Assembly: GCA_034638255.1 (NCBI GenBank) | Contig: JAWPGT010000090.1 | Location: forward strand, 1 to 64,000 | DNA length: 64,000 nucleotides | Direction of reading: 5' to 3' | Source: Coprinus comatus | Lineage: Eukaryota; Basidiomycota; Agaricomycetes; Agaricales; Agaricaceae | The notes under the pieces: generated by a model | The model's database searches: none | What the model saw: only the letters and a program-made list of their open reading frames with translations | What the model was told of the DNA's origin: nothing | Translations under genes and position numbers: made by a program | Shown: in pieces, positions 32,892-44,855 of the stretch | Layout: each line of letters starts with the position of its first letter | Numbering within the stretch: the stretch's first letter is position 1

Positions 32892-34912
32892 CATCAGCAT
32901 TTCCAGCATGTCCTTAGTAAGTACTCAGTATAGCTTGGGTAGCTTAGTATACTTACTGATACTTACTGATACTTAGATATATATTTTCAAAGTAACTCTA
33001 AGGTAGTCAATATTTCCAACCAAGTTTTTAAGTTTCCCAAGCACTATTCTAAGGTCACAAAAAGTCAAAGTTAATTTGTGTTATTGACTTTGTTTTTGTT
33101 TCATTTGTTTGGTTGATGTCATTAATGATGTGTTGTTATTTCATGATGATGCATCAATAATCACATCATTTATGTTCCCAGATTTGGACTCACGAAAAAT
33201 CGAAAAATCGCAAAATCGGACTGTCACATGATCACTCTCACCATCACATGTGACAGGACACGTTGCATCAGCAATGCAACCTCACGGTCACAACTTCTAC
33301 TCACTGCCGACTCTGAGTAATGTCACCACTGCACTCTCATTTCTTGATGAAACTTTACGCGTTGGAGCTCGTTGGAACCGTCTGGACATTATGCATTGAA
33401 TGAGCCTATGTACGCGTGATATGGTGGGGTTTTCATTATTCTTATAAGGTATGTCAATTTCGACTATTTTCTATGTATTGGGCTCATATAATCGCGTATT
33501 GGCGCGTTCTCAGGCTCTCCAGGACGGCCTCAATACTCCGCTTCGAACAAGCCTACATACACGCGTCCTGATGCAGTAGCCATGCTATAACATTAGTTTT
33601 ACTGCTGGTGTGTCATTACTTGCTGTTTTTCTTCTGTATTACTCATCTTTCTACATACAGGAACGTTTATAGGCTCTCCAGAACCTTCTCGACGTGTACT
33701 ATAGGATAGGAGGGTTAGGTGATGACGTGGTATGGTGTATACCCCACGAAGGGGGGTTTCTTCCTTGGTGAGTCATTATCTGTCTCAAGGGAATTATTTT
33801 ACTCATTTCTCACTCCCTCCTGCACTCCATGGCACATTCTTAGGCTCGTCTAACCTACGCGTACCACCTCTATGACCTCTCCAACTTGTAAACGATATGG
33901 AGAAGTTCTGGATATGTAATGACCTTATCTTCTAAGGTCTATCTTGTGAGTATACTGTTCACTCTACAACTACTAACACAGTCATTTTCGCACCATACAC
34001 CACGTTCTTAGGCTCGTTGGAGCTGCATCGAGAAGGCACATCGATAGAGGGTAGTATGGTGTGGTATGGTGGGGTATTCATTGGTGAAAAGTATGTTCTC
34101 TAACTTTTACACCAATCCTGTTATTTTACTGATATCTCAACTCCCTCCTGCACTCCATAACATGCTTTCAGACTCGTTTACACCACGCGTACATTCTCTG
34201 TTCCACCCCTGATTTGTACACACTATGGAGGACTGCTGGAGTTGTAGTGACCTATCTTCTGGTAAGTTCTTATTCAATCTAACACCTGTTTCGATACTCA
34301 ATCCTTATTGGAATCTTACGTTCTTAGCATCGTTCAAACCGCCTCGATGGCGCCGTTCGAACGCACCTACCCACGTAACGTTCCAATCAATACTCGTATC
34401 GCAATGTCCAGTTCTTTATTCTCCCAAGTAAGTTCTCCTATTATGAATATATTCTTGTAATTTTTTATCTTTATTTCGGTACATTACTGTAGTATACACT
34501 ACTATTATGCTGTATACAATCACTCTTGTATTTTTGTACATTACTGTCTCCCTTCTGATAATATAATTCAGTTGATATACATTTACATGCATTTGAGACA
34601 CTCTAGGGGTCCTTGAAATTTCGCTTTTTATATATATATATTCTGATATACCTGATTTATAAGCTTGAGAAAGTATTTTCGAAGGCAGTACAAGTAGATA
34701 TAAGGTAAAACTAAGTAGAATTAAGTGTGACTAACCAGGACCCCCTGCTTAGAATAGCTTGGAATTGACTTGTCAAGCAAGACTAAGTAATTCCAAGGAG
34801 AAAATAAAAATTCTTTTACATTCTTGATATATCCTTGGTCATCCTTGGAAATGTTTTCAAGGAGGTTTAAGGAGGTTTAAGCTTGGCCAAGGAGATGCTC
34901 ATTTTGCTGATG
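32892..34912 (+). mobile_element. TIR element 2 (2021 bp), sister of 13254-15253
   Basis: The left terminus CATCAGCATTTCCAGCATGT and the right terminus in reverse complement CATCAGCAAAATGAGCATCT share the CATCAG start and the GCATNTCCTTGG inner block with element 1. A 2-bp duplication AA flanks it. Removing the element and one AA gives gypsy-2 a gap-free match in length with gypsy-1 (KTSSFNTIAQQ against KTSHSHTIAQQ), which confirms the boundaries. No transposase frame inside. Confidence 0.85.
33514..34437 (+). repeat. Degenerate ~165-bp tandem array of TIR element 2
   Basis: Units start after an AG at 33514, 33673, 33844, 34012, 34172 and 34328 (spacing 156-171 bp). The unit at 34172 ends after 90 bp at TCTGGTAAGTT and the last at AAGTAAGTT (34438), again resembling acceptor and donor sites. 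TTCGAA-type cores occur, for example CGCCGTTCGAACGC near 34350 and CGCTTCGAACAAGCC near 33540. Confidence 0.7.
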
Positions 34913-34914
34913 AA

Positions 34915-35500
34915 GGATGATGTTTTGATGTTGATTTCTAATGAGTCTTCCTCATTGAGGTAAATTTTGTTCAGTTAGGCACCATCATCTGTAATGGTTT
35001 GAATCAGATCAAGGTATATCTCATTGCTTGATTCTTCTTCTCTCCATTTAAGTAATCTGTCAGACCAATTGATGTCTGGATTATTTTTCTATAACCAGGG
35101 GAATCCTAAGATGATTCTAGGTTTTCCGAGACTGATTATTTTGGCTTTGATGGTTGTTTGTTGACCATTAACTGCACAGTTCAATGGGGAATAGAATGAA
35201 CAAACACCATTTTTGGTACCATCTGCATTGTAAGTAGTAATGGGTTTTAAGAGTTTCTTGACAGGCCATTGGTGCTGTTTAACCAAAGCTGGGTCAATAA
35301 AATTTCCTCCTGCTCCTGAGTCGATGAGGGCAAGGATATCCATGGTTTCTGAGTTGGCTACTACACTGGAAGTTTGTGTAGGGGCATAGATAGAGTTGGA
35401 TCCATTTCCTCCAAGTTGTACAGCATTGAGTGGAAGAGGAATAGAATATGATGATGTAGGTGGGGCAGTAGACACAGATGGAAGAGAGTTAGACATGGTG
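34915..35500 (-). pseudogene. gypsy-2 protease region
   Basis: The minus-strand frame 35496-35089 contains the aspartic protease motif ALIDSGAGGNFIDP and the flap-like block KPRIILGFPWL. It continues with NNPDINWSDRLLKWREEE to the TIR element boundary. It aligns with gypsy-1 2495-3130, and a stop lies near 34980. Confidence 0.82.
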
Positions 35501-35630
35501 GCTAATCTCTTTAAGCAAAATCCTTGATTTCACTGCTGAAATTGTCGTTCATGTTGTCCTGGGAGAAGTAATTGTAGACATCTGCTACTTCTTCTTCAGG
35601 GGCAGTTTCAATGAGGTTGTTGATCTGGTG

Positions 35631-37300
35631 TCATAGATGGGGGTTTCGATTTTTGGTCAGGGCCTTCCTCTGGTTGTATGCCTGGTGAGGGATTGACCTT
35701 GGGTGATTAGATGATGGGCCAGTTTCAAGCTGGGCATTGGTTGGCAAAATGGCTGGGTTTCTTGCAGAGGAAACAGAGTCAATCTCTGAACAATTCTTTT
35801 TGTTCGCTTGTGAAGACTCTATAGATGAATTGATTAAGGATCTCTTGGGGATCAACTTGAGGTGGCTGAGGGGTTTCTTCTTCAAAGTCCTCCTGTTCAT
35901 CGTGTATGTTACAGAGTTCCTCTTCACTGTTGAGGCGAAGGTTATTGATTGCCTCTTTGATGTAGTCGACATCCATGGCGTACGGGTCTTTTGCGACCAC
36001 AAGTGGTTGAATGTAATGCAGGATAGACTGTGGTTGACGAAAATTTTGAGTCTGGCAATAGTGAGGGTTTTGACATATTTGAGGGTTCCTCTGGGGATAG
36101 TGTGCCTGACAATAGTCTTATTCAGACTAAAGTATGTGGCTGGCTGCGTAGGCAGTGCCTTTCCATGCTTCATAGGTATCAGCTGGTATGGCTCTGATGG
36201 CATACATTCCAATTGTGGGTTCAAGACCCATTTTGAAGAGATGGATTTTGAGTGTGTCCTGTGTGACTTGTGCTTCAAGTGCGAGGGCTTCAAATTCTGT
36301 GATGTACTCATGTATATTGCGCATTCCTTGTTTAAACTTGGTAATCCAGGCCATGGCATCTGAGACATGGGTGGATGAGTGAAAGCTTGTGTCCAAGGCT
36401 ATGATGAATGCTTTGAATGTTCCAAAGTTGTAGGTTGTATTGGCGTCATCATATTTGCTTTCTGTAAATGTGTGTGCCCATGTGGCTGCCCATCCAACCA
36501 TAAGGAAAAGAGTGTATAACATTTTTGTTTCACTGTCATGGGATTGGGCTTGGTCTGCTGCATAGTAGATTCCAACATGTTGTTTCCAATGACTGTAGGA
36601 TGCTGTGTCTCTAGTGAATGGTGGGGGAACTGGGAGTTTGAGTGCTGGGACTGTAGTTGTGGTGGGCATTGTTGGATTTGAGCTTGGTGAGCTGTTTGTA
36701 GTAGGTGTGGGGGGATTTGGTAGAGCCGGGGGTAATGATGGAGTGTGTGGAGTTGTTAGGTTAGTGGGAGTTGGGATTGGTGTATGGACTCAAGATGGGA
36801 TAGTAACTCTAGGTCTTCAAGGAGGGATTGGCGGGGGGTCATCATCTGAGTCATCTTCTTCAGATGAAGATTGTTATGGTTTTTCTCTGTATTGTTGTCT
36901 TGAAGTCTCACTAGATTGTGAACTTTGTCATTGTATAGGGCTAGGTTCTCTAAAAAGCTGAGGTTGGGGAGGTTCTGGTAGTTGTGTATAAAATGACGAG
37001 GTGGAGCATCCAGAATCTTGTGAAGTAGAGGCTTGGATTGGTCTGGGGATGTGAGCTGGGAAGGGCTCGGTGGAAGGGGTTTCTCGGTAATGAGATCTGC
37101 TTCATTGAAGTTGCGACCTATCAAATTCCAGTTTAGGAACTGATATTTGACTGGTTCTTTGTTGTTGTGAAATGATGATTCAGTGTTGGTGGTTGTCCAA
37201 GAATCTGTAGAGGGTTTTGGAATAGAGTTAGTTGGGGTAAGAAAAGGATTAGGAATAGAGTTAGTTGGGGTAAGAAAAGGATTAGGAATAGAGAAGGGAG
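35631..37300 (-). pseudogene. gypsy-2 Gag with CCHC zinc knuckle
   Basis: The N-terminal extension (37300-36760) contains two copies of NPFLTPTNSIP encoded by a 33-bp tandem repeat. The gag core lies at 36669-36127 (SYSHWKQHVGIYYAADQ). After a frame change comes the AMDVDYIKEA block and an acidic tail (36000-35779). A nearly intact knuckle, CFLCKKPSHFANQC, follows near 35.76 kb. The reading changes frame at least twice. Confidence 0.78.
37219..37293. repeat. 33-bp tandem repeat, 2.3 copies
   Basis: The unit GGAATAGAGTTAGTTGGGGT... (33 bp) starts at 37219, 37252 and, partially, 37285. It keeps the gag frame of gypsy-2. Confidence 0.9.
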
Positions 37301-37320
37301 AACTGCTGCCTAACAGCTTG

Positions 37321-37715
37321 TGTGCTTGCTTAGAGCTTTTGCTACTCTGAGCAGCTTGCTTGTGTCACTAATTAAAGCAGGCAGACTACAACTTACTAAA
37401 TGCATAGATTTCAGCAATGTACAAACCCACCATGGTCCAGTTGGTTAGGATTTCAAACACCTAGACTTCCCACTTTGCTCTGGTGAAGGAGTATCACTTT
37501 GTGAGCTGCAATGCATTATACCAGGGATTAGCAGATATAACGACTACCAGTATACCACTAGGAGGTACCGGTTAGACCAGAACAAGTAACACCATTTCAA
37601 GTTCCAAGATGATGGGAATTGATTGACTGCTGGGTTTTGACAATCCTCCATTTGGTTCCAAGGGGGAGAGACTGGATAACCCTACCAGTCCAGTGAAAGA
37701 GAAGCTTTAATCTAA
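37321..37715. other. Unassigned segment between gypsy-2 and TIR element 3
   Basis: No gene or LTR recognised. A box-A-like string (TGGTCCAGTTGG, near 37434) is present without a convincing box B. Confidence 0.35.
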
Positions 37716-38735
37716 TGTTATGACCATGAACCGTTAAGCTGAACACTCCTGGAACTTAAACACTAGAGTACAGTCGTGTAGGAATGTGCATTCAATAAAC
37801 ACTTGCTGCAATCCAAAGGCCTTTCTCTCTAGTGACCAAAGGGTATGGAGACAAATGTATAAGGGGTACAACAGAAGAGATTAAAGCTTAGGGCTTTAAT
37901 CGTCTAATACATTGAGTATTTATACTATTCTAGGAATGTACCTAATAATAGCTACTGACTAATTATATCCTAATACTCGTCATCGCTTTATAATCTACTC
38001 CATACACAATGCTAGAACTGTCAACAGGAGTAGGTGAGATATTGGGGTCAGGGACTATTTACTCCATATACAATGAAAGATTAGTCAACAGGAGTAAAAT
38101 GATGAAACTGATAAGTAATACTGGAGTGAGAGAAATATAAACTTCTAAATATAAACGGAAACTTATACTTAGTTCAATGTTAGGTCATAGTAGTGTCTTG
38201 CAGGCCACAGTAGTGCTTGGAGTCTCTTCATCATATGATGTCATCCATGACAGAGTCGTCTTGGGGAATGAGCTCAGGGAAGATGGCGAACAGATCTTCT
38301 TCCATGGTAGTGGTGTGGGCCAGTGGATTGGGTGGGCTCGTAACACCTATATGACTGCACTCTAGTGTTTAAGTTCCAGGTGTCAGAATGGTAGAGAGTG
38401 ATGTTGAGAATGAGAGTGAAGTTGAGAGAGAGTTAAGCTCAGACACAGACACAGACACAGAAAGAAGGGAATTGATTGGATGGTTTGGCTAAGACATGAG
38501 GGACTTATATATCTACCAGAACAAAGAACAACCAAAAGGGGGGAACAATAAGGACCCTTGCCAGCACACAAAGGGAATATGTAAGTAACATAATAAGGGA
38601 AAAGAACATTATGAAAGAGTCCAGAACATCAGGATAAGATAAGTGGAGTGATTAGGAAAGATGGATAAGATAAGGAGATATCTGGGAAAAACCTAACACC
38701 AGGAGTGTTCAGCTTAATGGTTCATGGTCTTAACA
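37716..38735. mobile_element. TIR element 3 with ~65-bp inverted ends, carrying a solo LTR
   Basis: The left end TGTTATGACCATGAACCGTT... and the reverse complement of the right end TGTTAAGACCATGAACCATT... match through CTGAACACTCCTGG and, past the inserted LTR, AACTTAAACACTAGAGT. Without the LTR the element is about 0.7 kb and non-coding. The outer limits and target duplication are not certain. Confidence 0.6.
38381..38698 (+). mobile_element. Solo LTR (318 bp) with CCAGG target duplication
   Basis: It starts TGTCAGAATGG and ends AAAACCTAACA. CCAGG is repeated exactly at 38376-38380 and 38699-38703. It splits the right TIR of TIR element 3, which gives the order of insertion. Confidence 0.9.
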
Positions 38736-38908
38736 GTAGACCTAATAGAATAAACCTCAGCAAAGTCCATAACTGTAACATACTAGTGTTCCAAGGTAGT
38801 CTTACACAGTTCACTCAGATATTCAATCTGCATGGAGTCTCAATTTGAGGTAGAAAAATGTAAAACTAAAGACAAATTATTTGTAAATACAATAACTCCC
38901 ATTCAAAC

Positions 38909-41757
38909 TCAGTAGTCAGGGTTAGTACCTATATTCAAGTTATAGTTACTATGCATGTCATTATTACCATCCAAATACTCACTAAAAACATCATCCAATG
39001 CTTTAATAAGCTGAGGAAGCAATTCTTCAATTTTCAATGGCCGTTTGACCAACCATTCAGGATTGACATCAGCTTCCATGCTATAGGGGTTCCACCACAA
39101 GAATTTATCATGAAGCATTGTAATGAGTTTATACCACATCCTCCTTCTCTTATCTGCCTCCTTCCTCTCTGCTGTTATTACTTCCATTTCTTCATCCTTT
39201 GTAGGCCAATGCTCCTCAATCCACTCTCCAAAGTCAAGCAGAGGATTAATTAGTCGCCAATCACTATCACTACCAAAGAATCCAGCTTTGGCGCCACTAA
39301 GGACCTTTGGATCTTGCCATCTAACCCATGCCATTATTGGTTCAGGCCATACTGCATCTTTGTCAACGAGAAGCTGCTCGTTGGGATATACTGGAGTTTG
39401 GGGACCACCATTGCTGAATGGGAACAGATAAAGGACATAAAATAGACTTTCTGCCTGAACAACCTTAGTCAGTAAAGAAGTTTATTTTTGTAACTTTATT
39501 GAACGTAACTCACATCATCTGCCACTCTATGCACAAAGAGGCTGTTTGTTGACCTGTTAAACTCATTCTGCAAGACGCTGATGGACATGAATGGGGGAGT
39601 TCCCTAGGATGTAAGTCAGCAATGGCAGCTGATTATGAAGAAAGAAATCTGACCGTTCGACCATTATGAAACGGACGGTTTAAATCTGGGTGTGCTGGTG
39701 GCTACATCAGGTGAGTTTAGTATGACTCTTATGGATTATAATTATATGGGAGTACACACGACATTGATTAAACCAGCCATGTCAAAATCATGGAGGAGAC
39801 CATAGACTCCTTCTGGAGAAGAAACCTTCCTCCGACAGAGTAGGTCAGTAGAGTTCGGGGAATATGGTTCCTTGAATAATGCTGGTTCCTCTCGGGACAA
39901 CAATAGGTTCCCATCACTAACGTCACGATGCAGAAACCCCTTGCTCTTTAACCATTCAATAGCTAACAAGACTGTATGAGTTGAAACAAACAGGATGATA
40001 AGTCGAGTACGTACCTCGATACCCATCAGCTACTGCACGAGCGACCTCTGCGAAGGACTCGTACTCAGCCAATGTTCGCTTAAACAATGAAACCGTTATG
40101 ATTTCTTGACGCCAGGCAAGTTGTTTAATTGCTTCTGGTATATCATTTTCATTAGGAAATCCCCGAATGCTCTGAATTACATTTTCACCCTCATACGTTC
40201 TGTATGATGTATTTGAATTAGAGTCCATGTGAACGAAATAAAGACGTACTCTTCAGGAAGAAGAAGGTTTACCATGCCACCCGTCTTCCCCCGTTCTATT
40301 TCAACAACTTTCTTGATTTGTTCGCCGACACGTTCTTTGTAGCTAATTGAGTCGCGATCAAAGTATTGGATTTTGAGTGCGTAAGGACCAACAAAGAATC
40401 TCTTCTTCTTTTTCTTCTTATTGTTGTTCTTGTTCTTGTTCTTTCTCTTTTCCTCTTTCCATTTCTTTTTCTCTTCCTTAACAACCATTTGGTCGTCTTC
40501 ATGCATCAATTTTCCTATTTCATCCTTTGTCTTAACCTGCCTGTATGCACACCAAACACGAGTCATCCGACCAACGAGAGATCCCCGATTGTCGGCCAAA
40601 TGATGGAGATAATATCGTTGCGATGGTTCAACTCCCGATGGAGTGTTGAAGTACCACGATTTACCATCTTTGCTTCTTTCAAAATATGGACTCTGACCAA
40701 AATCTTCCTGGTTGGCCATAGCGAAACCCAGTATAACTCTGATAGCTTCCAAAATACCACTCCCACAGCCAAGAGACAAGGTACATTCCTCGGTACCCAT
40801 GGAATCGGCTCGGGAGAGCGTCAGTTTTCCATTTGAAACAGCCAAACCAAGTACGAAGCGGCGCTGCGGCTGGGCTATACGTTGCTGCTCCATGTATATC
40901 AGTTCTTGAGTGACACCTCTGGGGTGAACAGACGTCTTAACCTCGCCAGTACAGGAGAGTTTTTCGAAGTCAATGTATTCATTGTTGACATACGCGTAAT
41001 CATACTTTGACAAGACTTCCTTGTCAAAGTACATCCCAGCTGTTGACGACATGAGATGATCGCGTGTCTGAGTCGGGTTGGAAGTAAGGTTGGGATTGGG
41101 GCAGGGAATCGGAGCTTTGGTGAGAACGCTGTTTCTAATGTAGTCACATAGTGAGCTGCGTTGATCTTCGTCTTTAGCTGTTGGGGGTTTGACTTTTGTG
41201 AACGCTTCCAAAGGGATGGCAATCAAGTCAGGGCGACAGTCTTGGCCACGGACACCACGAAATTTACGATTGGGGTACGAAAGGTGTGTCCAGAGAGTTG
41301 TAATCTCGCGATCTGTGACGCGCGTAAATCCATCGAGGGAAGAAGCAATATGGTGGGCAACTACTGCAACTACGTTCAGAAACCTTGCAGTATTCTGCTC
41401 TCCAGTGCCGGCCACACCAGGTCCCCATTTCCAACAATGAGACTTGTTTATGGTATGACATTTTGTTTCGGTAAGCACGCTGTGTAGGGTATTATGTGCA
41501 TTGACACAGGCGTCAATGATTTGATCAGGACTAGGAGCTTTACCATCGATGGTAAGGTCTATGATGCCGAGTCGGATGAATCCCAAGAGGATCTCGGTTG
41601 CCAATGCACGAGAAATGGTAGCACTGAACACCTCCTCGACGAGATCCAAACTACACTGTCTACGATTCTTAAGGTGATATTCCATGAGTTTCTGGGCCTC
41701 GAGTCGGATCGGCGTACCCTCGCTTGCATGAGAGGTCCCACATCCCGGGCTACTCAT
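38909..41757 (-). CDS. FunK1-type fungal protein kinase, copy A
   Basis: Five exons: 41757-40250, 40199-40015, 39971-39760, 39603-39514 and 39454-38909. They total 2541 nt (846 codons plus stop) with consistent phases. The catalytic loop is HRDVSDGNLLL, the metal-binding motif is DFD (HDFDMAG) rather than DFG, and the activation segment contains PPFMSI. The VADD/ESLFYVLYL block after it is typical of this fungal-specific family, which is expanded in Agaricomycetes; substrates are unknown. Against copy B it has a Lys/Asn-rich insert (about 40399-40477; KNKNKNNNKKKKKK). The copy-B N-terminus has a counterpart upstream of 41757 containing an in-frame TGA, so the start at 41757 may be a shortened one. 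Confidence 0.85.
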
Positions 41758-42478
41758 AAATACGTCTCAAGTAGCGTCTTGCATTTCTTCGGTGTCATCA
41801 TCCTGTTGGGTGCTGATGTTACTTTTGCTGGAACGGCGGATAATTTTAGTCTGGGAAACAATTAGTCATTGCTCGGGTGTTATGCAAGGAGCAAGAACTT
41901 CACACCTGGAATGGAATAAGCCTGCGTGTTGGGCCTTTTCCTGAAGCGTGCCTCTTCTTAGCTGGTTCCGGTTCTGTGGGCGATGACAACGCCCGCCTTC
42001 GCTTCATTGACATTGTGTGGTATCGATGTGAGTCAGGTGTGTGTGGTAATTATTGGTGTGAGTAGTGTGTAGTTGTCTCCACAACTCACATGGTCTCCTT
42101 GATTATTTATGTTTATTTATTTATTTACTAGAGGCTGGTAGGATTCGGGATCTCGTCGAGGTTGAAACATCCCAAGTTCCAACACTGTTTTTACCAAAGT
42201 CAATGGACCGGCTACGTACATCCAAGCCTCAGGGCCACTGCTTTTGGTAGCTTCAAATAGAAAAATATCACTTTGTCGAGCTGATCCCATAGACACTGAG
42301 AAATGTTGCTTCTCGACTGTAGGAGGGTGGTATTCTGGACGCGGACGGGTGTATACATACTAACTGGATCAAGGCCTCAAGGTTACTTCAACGTATTTTA
42401 TAAATGATTTTTTTTACAACGTAGAGTAGTATATCCCCCTCCACCATCCTATACCATGGTCGCATTCCACCTACACAT
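41758..42478. other. Intergenic between FunK1-A and eIF2D
   Basis: The first ~110 bp are the decayed 5' coding part of FunK1-A. A small kinase relic lies at 42255-42336. Otherwise no gene is seen. Confidence 0.5.
42255..42336 (+). pseudogene. Tiny relic of a third FunK1 copy
   Basis: About 80 bp containing TGTCGAGCTGATCCCAT and GGGTGGTATTCTGGA align with FunK1-B 48695-48775 on the same strand, with scattered mismatches. Nothing else of the gene remains around it. Confidence 0.6.
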
Positions 42479-44855
42479 TCATTTCCCAGTTTTCTCAAGC
42501 ATTTCAATCCATCTCTTCGGTATACCCTTTTCTAACAAATAATCCGCAACCGCTTGATGTTGTTTCCCCTGTATAAACACTCCCAATTCTGGTTTACCTT
42601 GTCTTAATGGAGAAACTGTTATATACCAACATAAAGAATTGAAAAGAAGAAGAATTGAAATTAGCACCAAGTTTGGTAGATGTTAGAATGAGAGAAACGA
42701 AAAACTGACTTGAAGTAGCACCAGCACAAACTTTTCTCAAATGTTCTGCCATTTCATCCGCATCAATAACTAAAAACGGTTCAAAATTCGTGATTTTTGT
42801 TTTAGGTCTTCTACCCGAATGGACGATTACTTGAATAGGGTCAATACCACCTTTCCTGTTGAGAGAAGGGGAAAAAAGAAAGATTAGAACTCGAATATAT
42901 GCATGCAATAAATATAATCAGAGACAAAACACTTCGCCTCGCTTCCCCGTAAATAAACGGAAGGGGGATTCAGAACGTAAAACGTACCCAAAAACAACAT
43001 CCTTTCCAGGAACTCTAACTTCATGCCAAGGTTGCATCTGTTCTACCACCCTCTTCAACAATTCATCCCTTTTCAAAAAAGCTGGAATCGTCTCTGTATC
43101 TCCTTCCTGTCCTGAACCACCAACTTTAACATCCTTCGAAGTCTTTGCCTTCGCTACTACCGCACCACTTTTTATACAATTGATGATAGGTTCATTTAAA
43201 TTGATATATGCTTGTTCGCGTGGATTGACTAGTTTTTTTGATGTAACATACACATTTAGGAAACTTTTAATTTCGTTTAGGGTATATGAATTTGATGTAC
43301 TGCAAAACATAGCAAAGACGACCATTAATAACGATAACGAATATATGCGTCAAAAAAAAAAACGTACTCAACACCCATATCCTGGAACAACCCCAAACTC
43401 GAATGATAAGGCTTCCAAAGTTCCCTAATCTCAATCTCTCTTTCAGCCTTCTCCTTCTCCTTTTCAGCCTTTTCCTGTCTCTCAGCTTTCTTCGCATTCC
43501 TTTCTTCAAGTTGTGCAATAGAAACAAATGGTTCATAACCAATAACCTTTTGATGTTCTTCATTAACACCCGTAATAGTATAATCACTTCCTCCTGATTT
43601 TTGTTTCGAAAGTTTCAATGATATAAGTGCACCTTTTTCCGCAGCTTTGAGGAAACTAGTTAAAGATTTATGACTGGACGATTTGATTGTGATTACAGTT
43701 GGATCAATGTGTATATCTGCGGGATTATTTGAAAGAGCAAGGGAAGGAAAAATAACAGATGTAGGAAAAGCTGGTCGAGATGGTAGAATGTACGAAGAAT
43801 AGAATTGTGATGAAGGAATCGGGAATGTAGATGGAGGTGCGGAGGTAAGAGTAGTTGCGACAGTATGAATAAGAGATTTCATGAGTAGTTCAGTAATTTC
43901 TTCTGGCGTATATGTGATATTGTTTGTTCCCGGAGAAGTAGCGCTATTCGGGTCATCCACCTTTTCCTTTTCATCTTCCTTGTTAGACTCCGGAGTTGTA
44001 CCAGTACCATCCACAGCTACTTCCTCATCATCAGAATCGCCATCGACTTCAACTCCTTTCCAGATCGACTCGAGAGGTACACTAGGAGGAACATCACCCT
44101 TCTTTCCAGTCTCCCATAAGAAATCCTTCCAAGTGTGTAACATAATAACAGCCTTGCCCTTCTCCGAAGCATTAGCCTTCAAGTTCAATTCTTCACTTGA
44201 CATTGCCATTCTTCCGACAGCGAGTGGAGGCGATACCATCCTCGTTACAGAACCATCCGCGTCCTTTATTGATGTCAATTGATGAATAGCGACCAGTTGG
44301 TTAGCCAATAACGTTTGTGGTGTATGCGTGATCACTATCTTTGTTTCCATTAGCTTCATTGTAGCGCATTTGATACGTGATTGAGAGAAAAACTGAAAGG
44401 AAATCCGATTACTGACCTCCAGGAATCATAAGATCTGCACCACCGCTGAGAACAGGGATAACAGCAGATGGTACTAACACCATTGGCAATAGATTCGCGT
44501 TCGAAATGGAGTTTCCAGGTAATTTCCATAGAGTGTAGATTGTAGGTACGAGGTCTTCTGATCCTTTACCGATTGTGAACCAAAGAGGATTTCCATTGGT
44601 TGGGTCAAGATAAACAACCTATTCTCACCCACGCCAATCAGTAAAATCGTAAGAAAAGAAAGAGAGAGATAAACTTACACCGTGTTCCTTTGTATAATTC
44701 AAAAACTTGGCAATCTGGATGCCGTCTGGTACAAGTAGATCTCCATCATCCGGAGAAGAGGAAAATGTTGCGGTTACGCATTGTTTGAGTTTTCGTCTAT
44801 CAGAGGCGCGTATGGGCGCAGATGTTTTGACTTGGTGGAGTGGTTTCTTGAACAT
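42479..44855 (-). CDS. TMA64: eIF2D / TMA64-like translation factor
   Basis: Ribosome-associated factor of the eIF2D (ligatin) family, which promotes release of tRNA and mRNA from post-termination 40S subunits. The product starts MFKKPLHQVKTSAPIRASDR, the family's usual N-terminus. Exon 1 is 44855-44679, exon 2 is 44618-44417 (PUA-like region ending GGADLMIPG), and exon 3 is 44334-43368 (LAVGRMAMSSEELNLKA, then an acidic linker and a Glu/Lys-rich coil). A SWIB-like segment (NSYTLNEIKSFLNVYV) comes next. The C-terminal SUI1/eIF1-like domain reads DPIQVIVHSGRRPKTKITNF ... VFIQGKQHQAVADYLLEKGI and ends at 42479. Phases agree at the junctions checked. It is divergently arranged with the thioesterase gene. 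Confidence 0.9.

Larger units (their letters stand above)
29280..37320 (-). mobile_element. gypsy-2: Ty3/gypsy chromovirus relic, interrupted twice
   Basis: A minus-strand relative of gypsy-1 with the same domain order: gag, protease, RT, RNase H, integrase, chromodomain, C-terminal extension. It carries TIR element 2 (32892-34912, between protease and RT) and a solo LTR (30282-30628, in integrase). No LTR was found at either end, so both ends are truncated or too diverged. Several stops and frameshifts are present. Confidence 0.87.

Noticed and set aside
35737..36363. 208-codon open frame on the plus strand
   Set aside because: It is the antisense shadow of gypsy-2 gag and has no ATG context, domain or splice structure of its own.
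37432..37590. Possible tRNA-derived SINE (box-A-like TGGTCCAGTTGG)
   Set aside because: No acceptable box B (GGTTCGANTCC) at the right distance, no tail, no second copy in the window.
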